A DNA stretch of 40,224 bases, from positions 1 to 40,224 of the forward strand of contig DUZQ01000019.1 of NCBI GenBank assembly GCA_013349435.1, given 5' to 3'. The position numbers were made by a program, and so were the translations under genes. The notes beneath the pieces were generated by a model. That model worked only from the letters and a program-made list of their open reading frames with translations, did no database searches and had not been told where the DNA came from. Below, piece by piece: positions 33,843-40,224 of this stretch. Position 1 is the first letter of the stretch. Each line of letters starts with the position of its first letter. This DNA is from Planctomycetota bacterium (GTDB lineage Bacteria; Planctomycetota; Phycisphaerae; Sedimentisphaerales; Anaerohalosphaeraceae).

Positions 33843-34562
33843 ATGGATGCAATAAATCGCCAAAGCCGGACAAGTGTACACTTCAGCATAAACTATGCAA
33901 TCGCAAGCGGCTGGACGCCGGATAAAGCTGTAACCGTTGATTTCCAAAAGGCGCTTCTGGACAACGGGCTGGAGTTTTCTCAAACCAACGCCGGGCCAAG
34001 GAGTTTTACTTTGAGCCGCACTCAACCCTCGCATCTGCAGGTAAAACTCGAATCTCCCGCTCCACAGGTCTCCGGCATTTATATAATCTCATCACCGCCC
34101 ACCTACGACCTTGAGATGTTTATTCAGGAAGCTTCTTCGGCGACAGATGCGTATCAGCAGACTTATCGCACCGGCCAGTATCAGATTATCCGCTGTGCCG
34201 CCAAGATTCAGCACCTCTACAGCTCCCAGACGCACGCTTTTCAGTATCTCTGGGAGAGGCGCTTAGGCCAGTCGCCCGAGGATTTTCGATGCCTCGGTCC
34301 AAGGCCGGTAGCAGGTGGAGGTCTCAGATTCGTTATGCCGCCGCAGGAAATCCCTGAACAAGAACCGTGTTCCGTGGAATTGCGAATCGAGTCTTTGTTC
34401 CGCGAGCCGAGAAAGCTGCTTATCGAAACGGCCTTTATCTGGCCGAAACCGATGCTGCTGGGCGAGGGTGAAAAATTCGACTCCGCCTTCCGGCTCAACA
34501 CTCTTGAGCAATACGCCACAAACAAGGTCTGGGAATTCCTGACACAAACAAAAAACACTTAA
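33843..34562 (+). CDS. Unknown protein, 239 aa
   Basis: I do not recognise a family. The protein appears soluble and mixed alpha/beta, with 'TSVHFSINYAIASGWTPDKAV' near the N-terminus, a proline-rich stretch 'SPPTYDLEMF', and the C-terminal 'LRIESLFREPRKLLIETAFIW'. There is no signal peptide and no obvious catalytic motif. GAGAGG sits five to six bases upstream of the ATG. Its upstream region faces the orphan terminator unit described above. A short A/T-rich inverted repeat overlaps its stop codon (34559-34585). Confidence 0.75.
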   Translation: MDAINRQSRTSVHFSINYAIASGWTPDKAVTVDFQKALLDNGLEFSQTNAGPRSFTLSRTQPSHLQVKLESPAPQVSGIYIISSPPTYDLEMFIQEASSATDAYQQTYRTGQYQIIRCAAKIQHLYSSQTHAFQYLWERRLGQSPEDFRCLGPRPVAGGGLRFVMPPQEIPEQEPCSVELRIESLFREPRKLLIETAFIWPKPMLLGEGEKFDSAFRLNTLEQYATNKVWEFLTQTKNT

Positions 34563-34585
34563 CAATTCTAGAGGAAAATTGTTAA
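34559..34585. terminator. A/T-rich inverted repeat at the stop codon, weak terminator candidate
   Basis: TTAACAATT (34559-34567) and AATTGTTAA (34577-34585) form a perfect 9-bp stem around CTAGAGGAA. The stem contains the TAA stop of the 239-aa gene. It is A/T-rich and lacks a run of T after it, so a termination role is uncertain. Confidence 0.35.
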
Positions 34586-34690
34586 CAATCTACTTTTCAT
34601 ACTCTTCATATATTCAGCCTTTTGGCCGAAGGCCTTGGGGATGGTTTCTTTCTTTTCTCGTCCCGGCGGGGGCTTATAATAGTCGTTATT

Positions 34691-35644
34691 ATGAGAATCC
34701 TGATATATGGTGCTGGTTCGGTTGGACTGGGCATCGCCAGTTGTCTGCTTAAATCCGGTGCCGATATTGATATTATCGCAAGGGAAAACACGGTCGTGGC
34801 TCTGCGCACGCACGGACTGTTTCGAAGGGGCATTTTTGATGATTTTGAAGCACCGCCGGCCGCTTTTGGTGCCTATACATCACTAAACTGGATTCAAGAC
34901 ACTCAATATGATTATATACTTGTTTGCACGAAATCGTTCGATTCCCTCGGTGCGGCACAGGACCTATCAGAACATGCCCCGCTGTTCAGCAAAAACGCAA
35001 AAATCGTGCTCTTTCAGAACGGATGGGGCAACGCAGACAAGTTCAGCTCTTTTTTCAGCACCGACCGCATATACAACGCCCGTGTTATTACAGGTTTTGT
35101 CCGCCCCAGGCCCAATGAAGTCGAGATAACCGTGCACGCCGATTCTGTCCATATAGGTTCTTTGTTCGGGTGTGATTTGTCTTGTATGGCCGGTTTGTGT
35201 GAGCTTATAAGCGGCGGCGGCATTGCCTGTGAGTTGACTGAAACCATTGAAAAGGACCTGTGGGCCAAGATGCTTTACAATTGCGCTCTAAACCCGCTTG
35301 GTGCGATTTTTGACGTTCCCTACGGGCGATTAGCAGAGAGCGAATTTACCCGGGTGATAATGGATAGCATTATAAAGGAGGTTTTCGCCGTTATGGTTGC
35401 TTCCGGCTATAACACACACTGGCTAAAGCCGACCGATTTTGTTAAGGTTTTCTACGACAGGCTCGTCCCCGACACCGCTGAACACAAATCATCCACTCTG
35501 CAGGACATCCTGGCTGAAAAGCCGACCGAGATAGACGCCTTAAACGGCGCTGTCATATCCCTTGCCGCGCAGCACCAAATTGCCGTTCCCTGCAACCAGG
35601 CTGTATATAATCTGGTCAAGTTCCTCGAGTCCGGGACACGGTAA
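34691..35644 (+). CDS. Ketopantoate reductase-like (PanE/ApbA family) oxidoreductase
   Basis: This 317-residue protein begins with the dinucleotide-binding 'MRILIYGAGSVGLGIASCLL'. It continues with 'DYILVCTKSFDSLGAAQDL', 'IVLFQNGWGN' and the C-terminal helical domain 'AKMLYNCALNPLGAIFDVPYG', all typical of 2-dehydropantoate 2-reductases. The true panE enzyme makes pantoate for coenzyme A, but this family includes many paralogues, so the substrate is not certain. The ATG at 34691 is chosen because the glycine-rich loop should be near the N-terminus. The frame runs open to 34622, but that part does not match. No strong ribosome binding site is visible. Confidence 0.78.
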   Translation: MRILIYGAGSVGLGIASCLLKSGADIDIIARENTVVALRTHGLFRRGIFDDFEAPPAAFGAYTSLNWIQDTQYDYILVCTKSFDSLGAAQDLSEHAPLFSKNAKIVLFQNGWGNADKFSSFFSTDRIYNARVITGFVRPRPNEVEITVHADSVHIGSLFGCDLSCMAGLCELISGGGIACELTETIEKDLWAKMLYNCALNPLGAIFDVPYGRLAESEFTRVIMDSIIKEVFAVMVASGYNTHWLKPTDFVKVFYDRLVPDTAEHKSSTLQDILAEKPTEIDALNGAVISLAAQHQIAVPCNQAVYNLVKFLESGTR

Positions 35645-35889
35645 TCGCACATATTAATTACAATTGGTATTAGATCGATGTTTTATCACTTGCCGGGTCA
35701 TCGACCGGAAATGTACAATAATACACTACTATTGTGTCATGTCTAACATTGTGAGAATACGAGCGTTCTTTATTTGCTCTGGGTTTCTGGATTCCCGCCC
35801 CTGCCTCCGCAGGGGTGACATTCCTTCGCGGGAATGACAGGCATACAGCATGTCGAGTCCATTCTCACATAAATAGCATTGACGGAATA
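35645..35889. repeat. Dispersed repeat flanked by an inverted pair
   Basis: TGTGAGAAT (about 35750-35758) and ATTCTCACA (about 35861-35869) flank about 100 bases. Inside are a CCCCTG/CAGGGG hairpin (about 35799-35816) and CATTCC-TTCGC-GGGAATG (about 35819-35836). The layout, two hairpins between short inverted ends, echoes the element at 4378-4530, though with shorter ends. No gene is present. Confidence 0.5.
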
Positions 35890-36375
35890 CTACCACCTGA
35901 AATGTCGTGGGACACAGGCACCCGTATGAGGCCAGTCACGATTCCAGGTGTCCCAATAGCCGTAACGTCCCCATGCGGACCGGTGCAGCGCCGGGCCAAA
36001 GCTCAAACCGATTGAAAAGCCGCTGCCGGGCCTGTACCGGCCCGGATACCAACAAGACCGCGCGTGGCGCCAACTTCTGTAAGGCCGGTCCCAGCCGTAG
36101 TAAGCACCGATATAAACCTGCGGCTCAGAATGATGAGTTAAAAGGGGTTCTGATTCTTTGCTCGGGGCTGGCACCTCAATCCACCGACCCTGCGAACCTT
36201 CTGAAGCGGGCGGCAGCGGCGGCAAGGTATCATTATTGGGTATCCAGGAATCCATAAGCCTGTTATATTCGTATAATGAGCCTGCACGATACTGATAAGT
36301 GGTACTTTCCGGCTGACACCCGACAAATGCCAATCCCGCAAACAGAATTGATGTAATTAAAACCACCTGTTTCAT
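35890..36375 (-). CDS. Predicted lipoprotein, Tyr/Trp/Arg-rich, 161 aa
   Basis: The N-terminus 'MKQVVLITSILFAGLAFVGC' is a lipoprotein-type signal with a lipobox ending in the cysteine at residue 20 (FVGC). The mature protein is proline-rich in the middle ('TLPPLPPASEGSQG'). It then becomes aromatic and arginine-rich ('YYGWDRPYRSWRHARSCWYP', 'GRYGYWDTWNRDWPH'). I know no family with this pattern. It should be anchored to a membrane facing the periplasm. GGGGTGA lies before the ATG. It is not co-transcribed with a recognisable partner, as its neighbours are a repeat region and the phosphorylase gene. Confidence 0.75.
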   Translation of the reverse strand: MKQVVLITSILFAGLAFVGCQPESTTYQYRAGSLYEYNRLMDSWIPNNDTLPPLPPASEGSQGRWIEVPAPSKESEPLLTHHSEPQVYIGAYYGWDRPYRSWRHARSCWYPGRYRPGSGFSIGLSFGPALHRSAWGRYGYWDTWNRDWPHTGACVPRHFRW

Positions 36376-36632
36376 CTATTCACCCCAAAAGACATCTCCA
36401 AGATTATTGTATCATTTTGACTCCAAAAAATCAAGCTTTTCGGAAATGTAATAATCGTCCCAAAGATTGTGGGGAATTTTCCGAAAAACGACCCAACCTC
36501 GGATTTTCAAACCACTTGTCGCAAATCACAGACACCGTCCTCACTGCCGGCAGGTGACTTGTTTCGACAACAGGCACGATATGAACAATTATTGAGCCGC
36601 GCACGGGGGAGCGATAATTGTACCCGGCTCAT

Positions 36633-37508
36633 TTACTCAAACAGTACATCGAGACTTTTTCTTTTTGCCGGGTCGAGTTTTTCGGGCTTCGTCCAGACGG
36701 CAAGAGACAGGCTCCTCCTGCATGGGCAATTGTCAGAGCAAAGCGTCTGTTCCGATTGCAGGACGGCCTTTATCAATTCAACGGCATTTTGCGTAGCGGC
36801 CTGTAAGTTGGCGATGATTTCCTGCAACAGGTCCTGTTTTTTCACACTGGGTTCATGCTCCCGCCAGCAGTCATAATCGCTTACAAGTGCTATAAGGGCG
36901 TAGCACATCTGCGCCTGGCGGGCTAATTTGGCCTCAGGCATAGCGGTCATACCTATAATATCTCCGCCCCATTGCTTGTGCATCAGCGACTCGGCGCGTG
37001 TGGAAAAGTGCGGCCCCTCCATACAGATATAAGTGCCTTGGGTGTGGACTTTTGTGTCCAGGTGGTCTGACGACGCCAAAATTGCTTTTTTCAGACGCCG
37101 GCAGACAGGTTCAGCCAGCTCACAGTGAACCGCCCCGAAGTCGGTAAAGAAACTATCTTGTCTGCGAAAGGTCTTGTCGATGAACTGGTCGGCAACAACC
37201 AGGTCCTTCGGTGCGATCTCTTCTGTGAGTGAACCGACCGCCCCACTTGCTATTAAGCAGGTTGCGCCCAGTTTTTTCAGGGCGAAGATATTGGCTGCGT
37301 ATGGCACCTCGCCGGGGCCGAGCCTGTGGCCCGGGCCGTGGCGGTTGATAAACGCTATCCTTCGGGTGCCGATTTGACCCACAAGGGCCGGTCCGCTCGG
37401 TCTTCCGAACGGCGTGCGGACATCTTCATTCTTAGCATCGGTTATGAGCTTGGCCAGCTCATCTCCCAGGCCCGTCCCTCCAATTATCCCGACAAGTTCT
37501 TCTGCCAT
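36633..37508 (-). CDS. Methylthioadenosine phosphorylase-type nucleoside phosphorylase
   Basis: This 291-residue enzyme cleaves 5'-methylthioadenosine or a purine nucleoside with phosphate. It contains 'VGIIGGTGLGDE', 'TPFGRPSGP', 'FINRHGPGHRLGPGEVPYAAN', 'GPHFSTRAESLMHKQWGGDIIGM'-type block and 'ALIALVSDYDCW'. The MTAP-like 'SDYDCW' and 'RHG' motifs favour methylthioadenosine over inosine as substrate, but 'GMTAMPEAKLA' differs slightly from the usual 'NMTxxPEA'. The ATG at 37508 is chosen because AAGGAG precedes it. An upstream extension to 37583 lacks homology. A C-terminal tail of about 30 residues is extra and basic. Confidence 0.85.
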   Translation of the reverse strand: MAEELVGIIGGTGLGDELAKLITDAKNEDVRTPFGRPSGPALVGQIGTRRIAFINRHGPGHRLGPGEVPYAANIFALKKLGATCLIASGAVGSLTEEIAPKDLVVADQFIDKTFRRQDSFFTDFGAVHCELAEPVCRRLKKAILASSDHLDTKVHTQGTYICMEGPHFSTRAESLMHKQWGGDIIGMTAMPEAKLARQAQMCYALIALVSDYDCWREHEPSVKKQDLLQEIIANLQAATQNAVELIKAVLQSEQTLCSDNCPCRRSLSLAVWTKPEKLDPAKRKSLDVLFE

Positions 37509-37657
37509 TCGAGGTCTCCTTACTGAATTTTTACCCATTATAAGCCACCGGCAAAAGGATTTCACTAAATTTCGGCCCGCCATCGCAGTATAATAAAATA
37601 CTCAAACTGACAATAGCTCGGTTTGGGTTAATTATTTACTGGGAACCATAATTTAAG

Positions 37658-38545
37658 ATGTTTAAACCACCAGTTGATTTAGATTCGTTCAGCGAGCCGG
37701 TTCGCAAATTATGGCGGAAGATGAATCCGTGCACACTGTGCCCGCGAAATTGTAAAGTTCGACGTTCAGAAGGTGAAACCGGCTTTTGCGAGATAGCCGG
37801 TATGCCGCGGGTAAGCTCTGTGGGGCCGCATTTCGGCGAAGAGCCGGTTCTTGTCGGACCCGGAGGCAGCGGCACCATATTTTTTGCCGGCTGTAACTTA
37901 GGCTGTGTATTTTGTCAGAACTTCGACATCAGCCATCTTCGCTACGGCAGCGAGAGGAGTATTGAGCAGTTGACTGAAGCGATGCTCGCCCTGCAAAATC
38001 GCCGCTGCAGCAACATCAATTTTGTAACGCCGACCCATCTGGCCGGCCCTATAGCTGCAGCCGTTGAATCAGCCAGAACCAAAGGCTTAACAATACCGAC
38101 GGTTTATAACACCGGCGGCTATGATTCGGTCGATACCCTCAAGCTGCTGTCCGGCTTCATAGACATCTATATGCCGGATATGAAATACGCCGATTCAGAT
38201 GTGGCAAAACAACTTTCAGATGCCCCCGATTACCCGCAAATTAACCGAGCTGCGGTGAAAGAGATGCACCGCCAAATCGGCGATTTGAAGGTTGAAAAGG
38301 GCCTGGCCGAGCGTGGTCTTTTGGTAAGACATCTCGTCCTGCCGAACCGGCTTGCCGGCAGCTTTGAGATAATAGATTTTTTAGCCGACGAAATTTCAAC
38401 TTCCACAGCTATTAATGTAATGGCCCAATACCGGCCCTGCTACAGGGCTGACCGACATCCGCAGATAAACCGCTACCCACGTGCCGATGAAATTGAACAA
38501 GTCCGTCAACATGCAATGCAAAGAGGGCTGACGTTAATAAGATAG
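37658..38545 (+). CDS. PflX-type radical SAM protein (COG1313)
   Basis: This 295-residue protein resembles the PflX group of radical SAM proteins related to pyruvate formate-lyase activase. It has an N-terminal cysteine set 'NPCTLCPRNCKVRRSEGETG', the SAM cluster 'FFAGCNLGCVFCQNFDIS' and the strand pattern 'NINFVTPTHLAGPIAAAVE'. The mid-part 'YMPDMKYADSDVAKQLSDAP' is typical. The ATG at 37658 is plausible, though GGGAA is weak. The in vivo substrate is unknown, and no glycyl radical enzyme lies nearby. Confidence 0.82.
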   Translation: MFKPPVDLDSFSEPVRKLWRKMNPCTLCPRNCKVRRSEGETGFCEIAGMPRVSSVGPHFGEEPVLVGPGGSGTIFFAGCNLGCVFCQNFDISHLRYGSERSIEQLTEAMLALQNRRCSNINFVTPTHLAGPIAAAVESARTKGLTIPTVYNTGGYDSVDTLKLLSGFIDIYMPDMKYADSDVAKQLSDAPDYPQINRAAVKEMHRQIGDLKVEKGLAERGLLVRHLVLPNRLAGSFEIIDFLADEISTSTAINVMAQYRPCYRADRHPQINRYPRADEIEQVRQHAMQRGLTLIR

Positions 38546-38637
38546 ACAACTGCTCTGTTGAAAACGTTATTATTGTCATTTCGATCAACCCAAAGGCAAT
38601 CTCGTTGTTTCAAGATATGAGATTGCTTCGGCTTCGC
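38546..38637. repeat. Hairpin repeat between convergent genes
   Basis: CAATCTC (about 38597-38603) and GAGATTG (about 38619-38625) flank 15 bases. The context, GTCATTTCGATCAA on the left and CTTCGCTCAGGGTGAC on the right, is a known style of dispersed repeat with complementary ends. It could also act as a bidirectional terminator between the two convergent genes. Confidence 0.45.
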
Positions 38638-39498
38638 TCAGGGTGACTGTCCGGTCATTTTGTTAGATACTCTTAGCCAGCCGCACGTAGCCGCAGCGAA
38701 AATCACGATAATGCCCCCCGGCACAGCCCATATTCCTGGTCGTTCGCCTAAAAATAAAAATACCCAAACCGGATTAAGAACAGGCTCAATTACCGGCACC
38801 ATAATTGCCTCAAGGGCGGTAACCCGTTTGATTGCAATCGAATAAAAAATATATGAAAGCCCCAATTGTACAATCCCGAGTGCCGCTAAAGCCAGCCATC
38901 CGGCCTGATTCGGCACTTGGCCGAACATAAAAGGAGCGCATACAATCACTGCCAGAATATTGCCGAGAAATATCGAACCCAACGGAAATTTGTCTTTCTG
39001 TCGGCGCATAAAAATTATCATCCCCGCAAAAGTAATACCCGCCAGTATTGCCAAAGCATTGCCCCAGTAATTGGCAAACTTGAGCCGGTCGAGGAAAAAC
39101 AACGCCATTCCGAATATTGCCGCAAGAACCGTCAGCCATTCAACACCGCGCATCTTCTCATTGAGAAAATAAAATCCTGATATTGCAACGTATATCGGTG
39201 CGGTATATTGAAGAAAGATTGCGTTTGCCGCAGTCGTCAGTTTTGTAGCCAGAACGAACAGGATAACATTGGCCGCATAACATACCGCCCCTCCAATCTG
39301 GTCAAACGACCAGTTCAGATAATGCCGGCGAATCACAAACAGCATGACTGCCGTCGCCAAAAGGCACCGCCCCCCCGCTATCGACATCGGATTTAAGGAA
39401 ATGAGTTTAATTAACAATCCCCCGAAGCTCCACAAAACAGCGGTTGCAACCAGAAGACCGACCGCCCCTATATGCTCGGATTTTGAATCTGTTGTCAT
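38638..39498 (-). CDS. EamA/DMT-superfamily transporter
   Basis: This 286-residue protein has ten helices in two EamA repeats. The first starts 'GLLVATAVLWSFGGLLIKLI' and the second 'ALAILAGITFAGMIIFMRRQ'. It has the usual ending 'ALEAIMVPVIEPVLNPVWVF' and 'LGERPGIWAVPGGIIVIFAA'. It is a different branch from the transporter at 10168, and its substrate is unknown. Adjacent genes are convergent or absent, so it appears monocistronic. Confidence 0.88.
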   Translation of the reverse strand: MTTDSKSEHIGAVGLLVATAVLWSFGGLLIKLISLNPMSIAGGRCLLATAVMLFVIRRHYLNWSFDQIGGAVCYAANVILFVLATKLTTAANAIFLQYTAPIYVAISGFYFLNEKMRGVEWLTVLAAIFGMALFFLDRLKFANYWGNALAILAGITFAGMIIFMRRQKDKFPLGSIFLGNILAVIVCAPFMFGQVPNQAGWLALAALGIVQLGLSYIFYSIAIKRVTALEAIMVPVIEPVLNPVWVFLFLGERPGIWAVPGGIIVIFAAATCGWLRVSNKMTGQSP

Positions 39499-39701
39499 AA
39501 AACCGTTCGCCTGAATTCATAACATCTGAACCCGAAACCACCCCGTGATTTTAAATAAAGCTGCCAAATTGTCAAGCAGCGGCGCGTCATAACAACAAAA
39601 GCGTCGCGGCGCAAGCCACCCGAAGGATAATTTTGTTATACCATCTTGTGGTTCGGCTGCTTGCGGCGCCCCAAGCATAATATTGTTACATTACTCTTTA
39701 A

Positions 39702-39759
39702 TTCGGCCGCTTCAGCCGCGGCGAGACGGCGTCTCGACGGGTGCGCGGCTCGGCTTCTG
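39702..39759. repeat. Hairpin repeat shared with the TMTC-like gene
   Basis: TTCGGCCGCTT (39702-39712) and GCGCGGCTCGGCTTCTG (39743-39759) are both found, adjacent to each other, at 32567-32594 inside the TMTC-like gene. Here they are separated by 30 bases containing CGAGAC-GGC-GTCTCG. AGCCGCG and CGCGGCT flank that hairpin and form an outer stem. Confidence 0.6.
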
Positions 39760-40004
39760 TATATATTGTCAAATTGCCGAAACAGAAGCGCGGTCCATAA
39801 GTACTGCCGGACAAGGTGCCCGATAAAGGACCGAAGATTATTAAGCCCGACACCTATCTACCCTCCGTAGTTTTTAACTAAGGATGAGCGGCCGGTGTTT
39901 CATTATCAAACAAAAAAAATAAACTACAAAACGCAGATGCCCCCGATTCATCGAGAGCCTCGGATTTGGTTAATGCCTCTTTGCAATCTTGCCGAATATT
40001 ACAA

Positions 40005-40033
40005 TTGAGCCTTTTACTCAAAACTCTTAGAAT
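40005..40033 (+). promoter_or_regulatory. Sigma70-type promoter
   Basis: A -35 TTGAGC (40005-40010) and a -10 TAGAAT (40028-40033) are separated by exactly 17 bp, followed about 42 bases later by the ATG of the truncated gene. It is the best promoter match I could see in the window. Confidence 0.6.
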
Positions 40034-40074
40034 AGAATTCGGCAGAATGACGAACCTTAAGGGAGCACCTGGAA

Positions 40075-40224
40075 ATGATGGATGATAAACAGTATCAGAC
40101 GCTAATGGCACTGTCATTTGTAAGCTGTTGTTTTGACATTAGTTACGCGTTCTGTGTTTTGGGGTTGATGCGTTGGTGCCGGTTCAGTCAATATGTCCGG
40201 GCCGGCGGCAGTGTTGGTGCGCAG
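40075..40224 (+). CDS. Start of an unidentified gene, cut by window end
   Basis: The frame is open from the ATG pair at 40075 and 40078 to the last base (50 codons without a stop). It reads 'MMDDKQYQTLMALSFVSCCF' and onward. GGGAG lies about 10 bases before the first ATG, and a good promoter sits upstream. The N-terminus is partly hydrophobic ('LMALSFVSCCFDISYAFCVL'), so an anchor or membrane segment is possible. Function cannot be told from this fragment. Confidence 0.55.
   Translation, partial: MMDDKQYQTLMALSFVSCCFDISYAFCVLGLMRWCRFSQYVRAGGSVGAQ

Larger units (their letters stand above)
39499..40074. repeat. G/C-rich repeat-bearing intergenic region
   Basis: No gene is supported. There is a degenerate tandem pair with about a 50-bp period (39627 and 39677, each starting ATAAT-TTGTTA and running into TTCGGC-GCTT). 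A hairpin-rich block (39702-39759) also matches DNA inside the TMTC-like gene. A minus-strand frame at 39878-40117 has no family motif and overlaps the promoter and start of the plus-strand gene, so I leave it out. Confidence 0.5.

Noticed and set aside
36469-36876. 135-aa plus-strand frame starting before the phosphorylase gene end
   Set aside because: More than half lies antisense to the phosphorylase coding sequence, there is no motif, and no convincing ribosome binding site was found.
39878-40117. 79-aa minus-strand frame near the window end
   Set aside because: It overlaps the best promoter in the window and the start of the truncated plus-strand gene. It has no motif.

Overview
This window reads as part of a chromosome from an anaerobic or microaerophilic Planctomycetota-like bacterium, probably of the Phycisphaerae type. 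That placement is inferred from gene content, not from a marker gene. The supporting features are a Gld-type ABC exporter with DUF4340 and GldG-like partners, an EF-G-like paralogue, a polytopic TPR protein of the TMTC type, large TPR proteins, NAD-linked class 1B dihydroorotate dehydrogenase and, above all, a siroheme-dependent (Ahb) heme pathway. Gene density is ordinary. The intergenic spaces are rich in small palindromic dispersed repeats. There is no prophage, CRISPR array, rRNA or complete insertion sequence.

Layout. 1-4500: a TPR protein (minus) and a GT39-type membrane glycosyltransferase (plus), followed by a MITE-like element. 4539-5058: tRNA-Gln(CTG) and an orphan HicB-like protein. 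5307-9939: a four-gene plus-strand operon (ATPase, permease, GldG-like, DUF4340). 10168-11067: an EamA transporter. 11228-15522: a minus-strand group (GT9 glycosyltransferase, AsmA-like protein, transglutaminase/TPR protein, DUF167 protein, small unknown). 15890-17750: pyrK-pyrD. 18024-19208: larC. 19400-22543: EF-G-like GTPase and a four-CBS protein.

22681-29353 is the most notable block. It is a tightly packed minus-strand operon in the order hemC, cobA/hemD fusion, ahbC, hemB, ahbD, and a single-chain AhbA-AhbB fusion. Together these proteins take 5-aminolevulinate to uroporphyrinogen III and precorrin-2, then from siroheme by decarboxylation, loss of acetate side chains and oxidative decarboxylation to heme b. 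The precorrin-2 dehydrogenase/ferrochelatase and the aminolevulinate-forming enzymes are not in the window.

29829-39498 is mixed: an unknown membrane protein, a TMTC-like TPR protein, an orphan minus-strand terminator implying a hidden small transcription unit (about 33380-33840), an unknown 239-aa protein, a ketopantoate reductase-like protein, a small lipoprotein, a methylthioadenosine phosphorylase-type enzyme, a PflX-type radical SAM protein and a second EamA transporter. The window ends in a repeat-rich intergenic stretch and the first 50 codons of a plus-strand gene with a good promoter.

All assignments come from reading motifs by eye. No similarity search was run.
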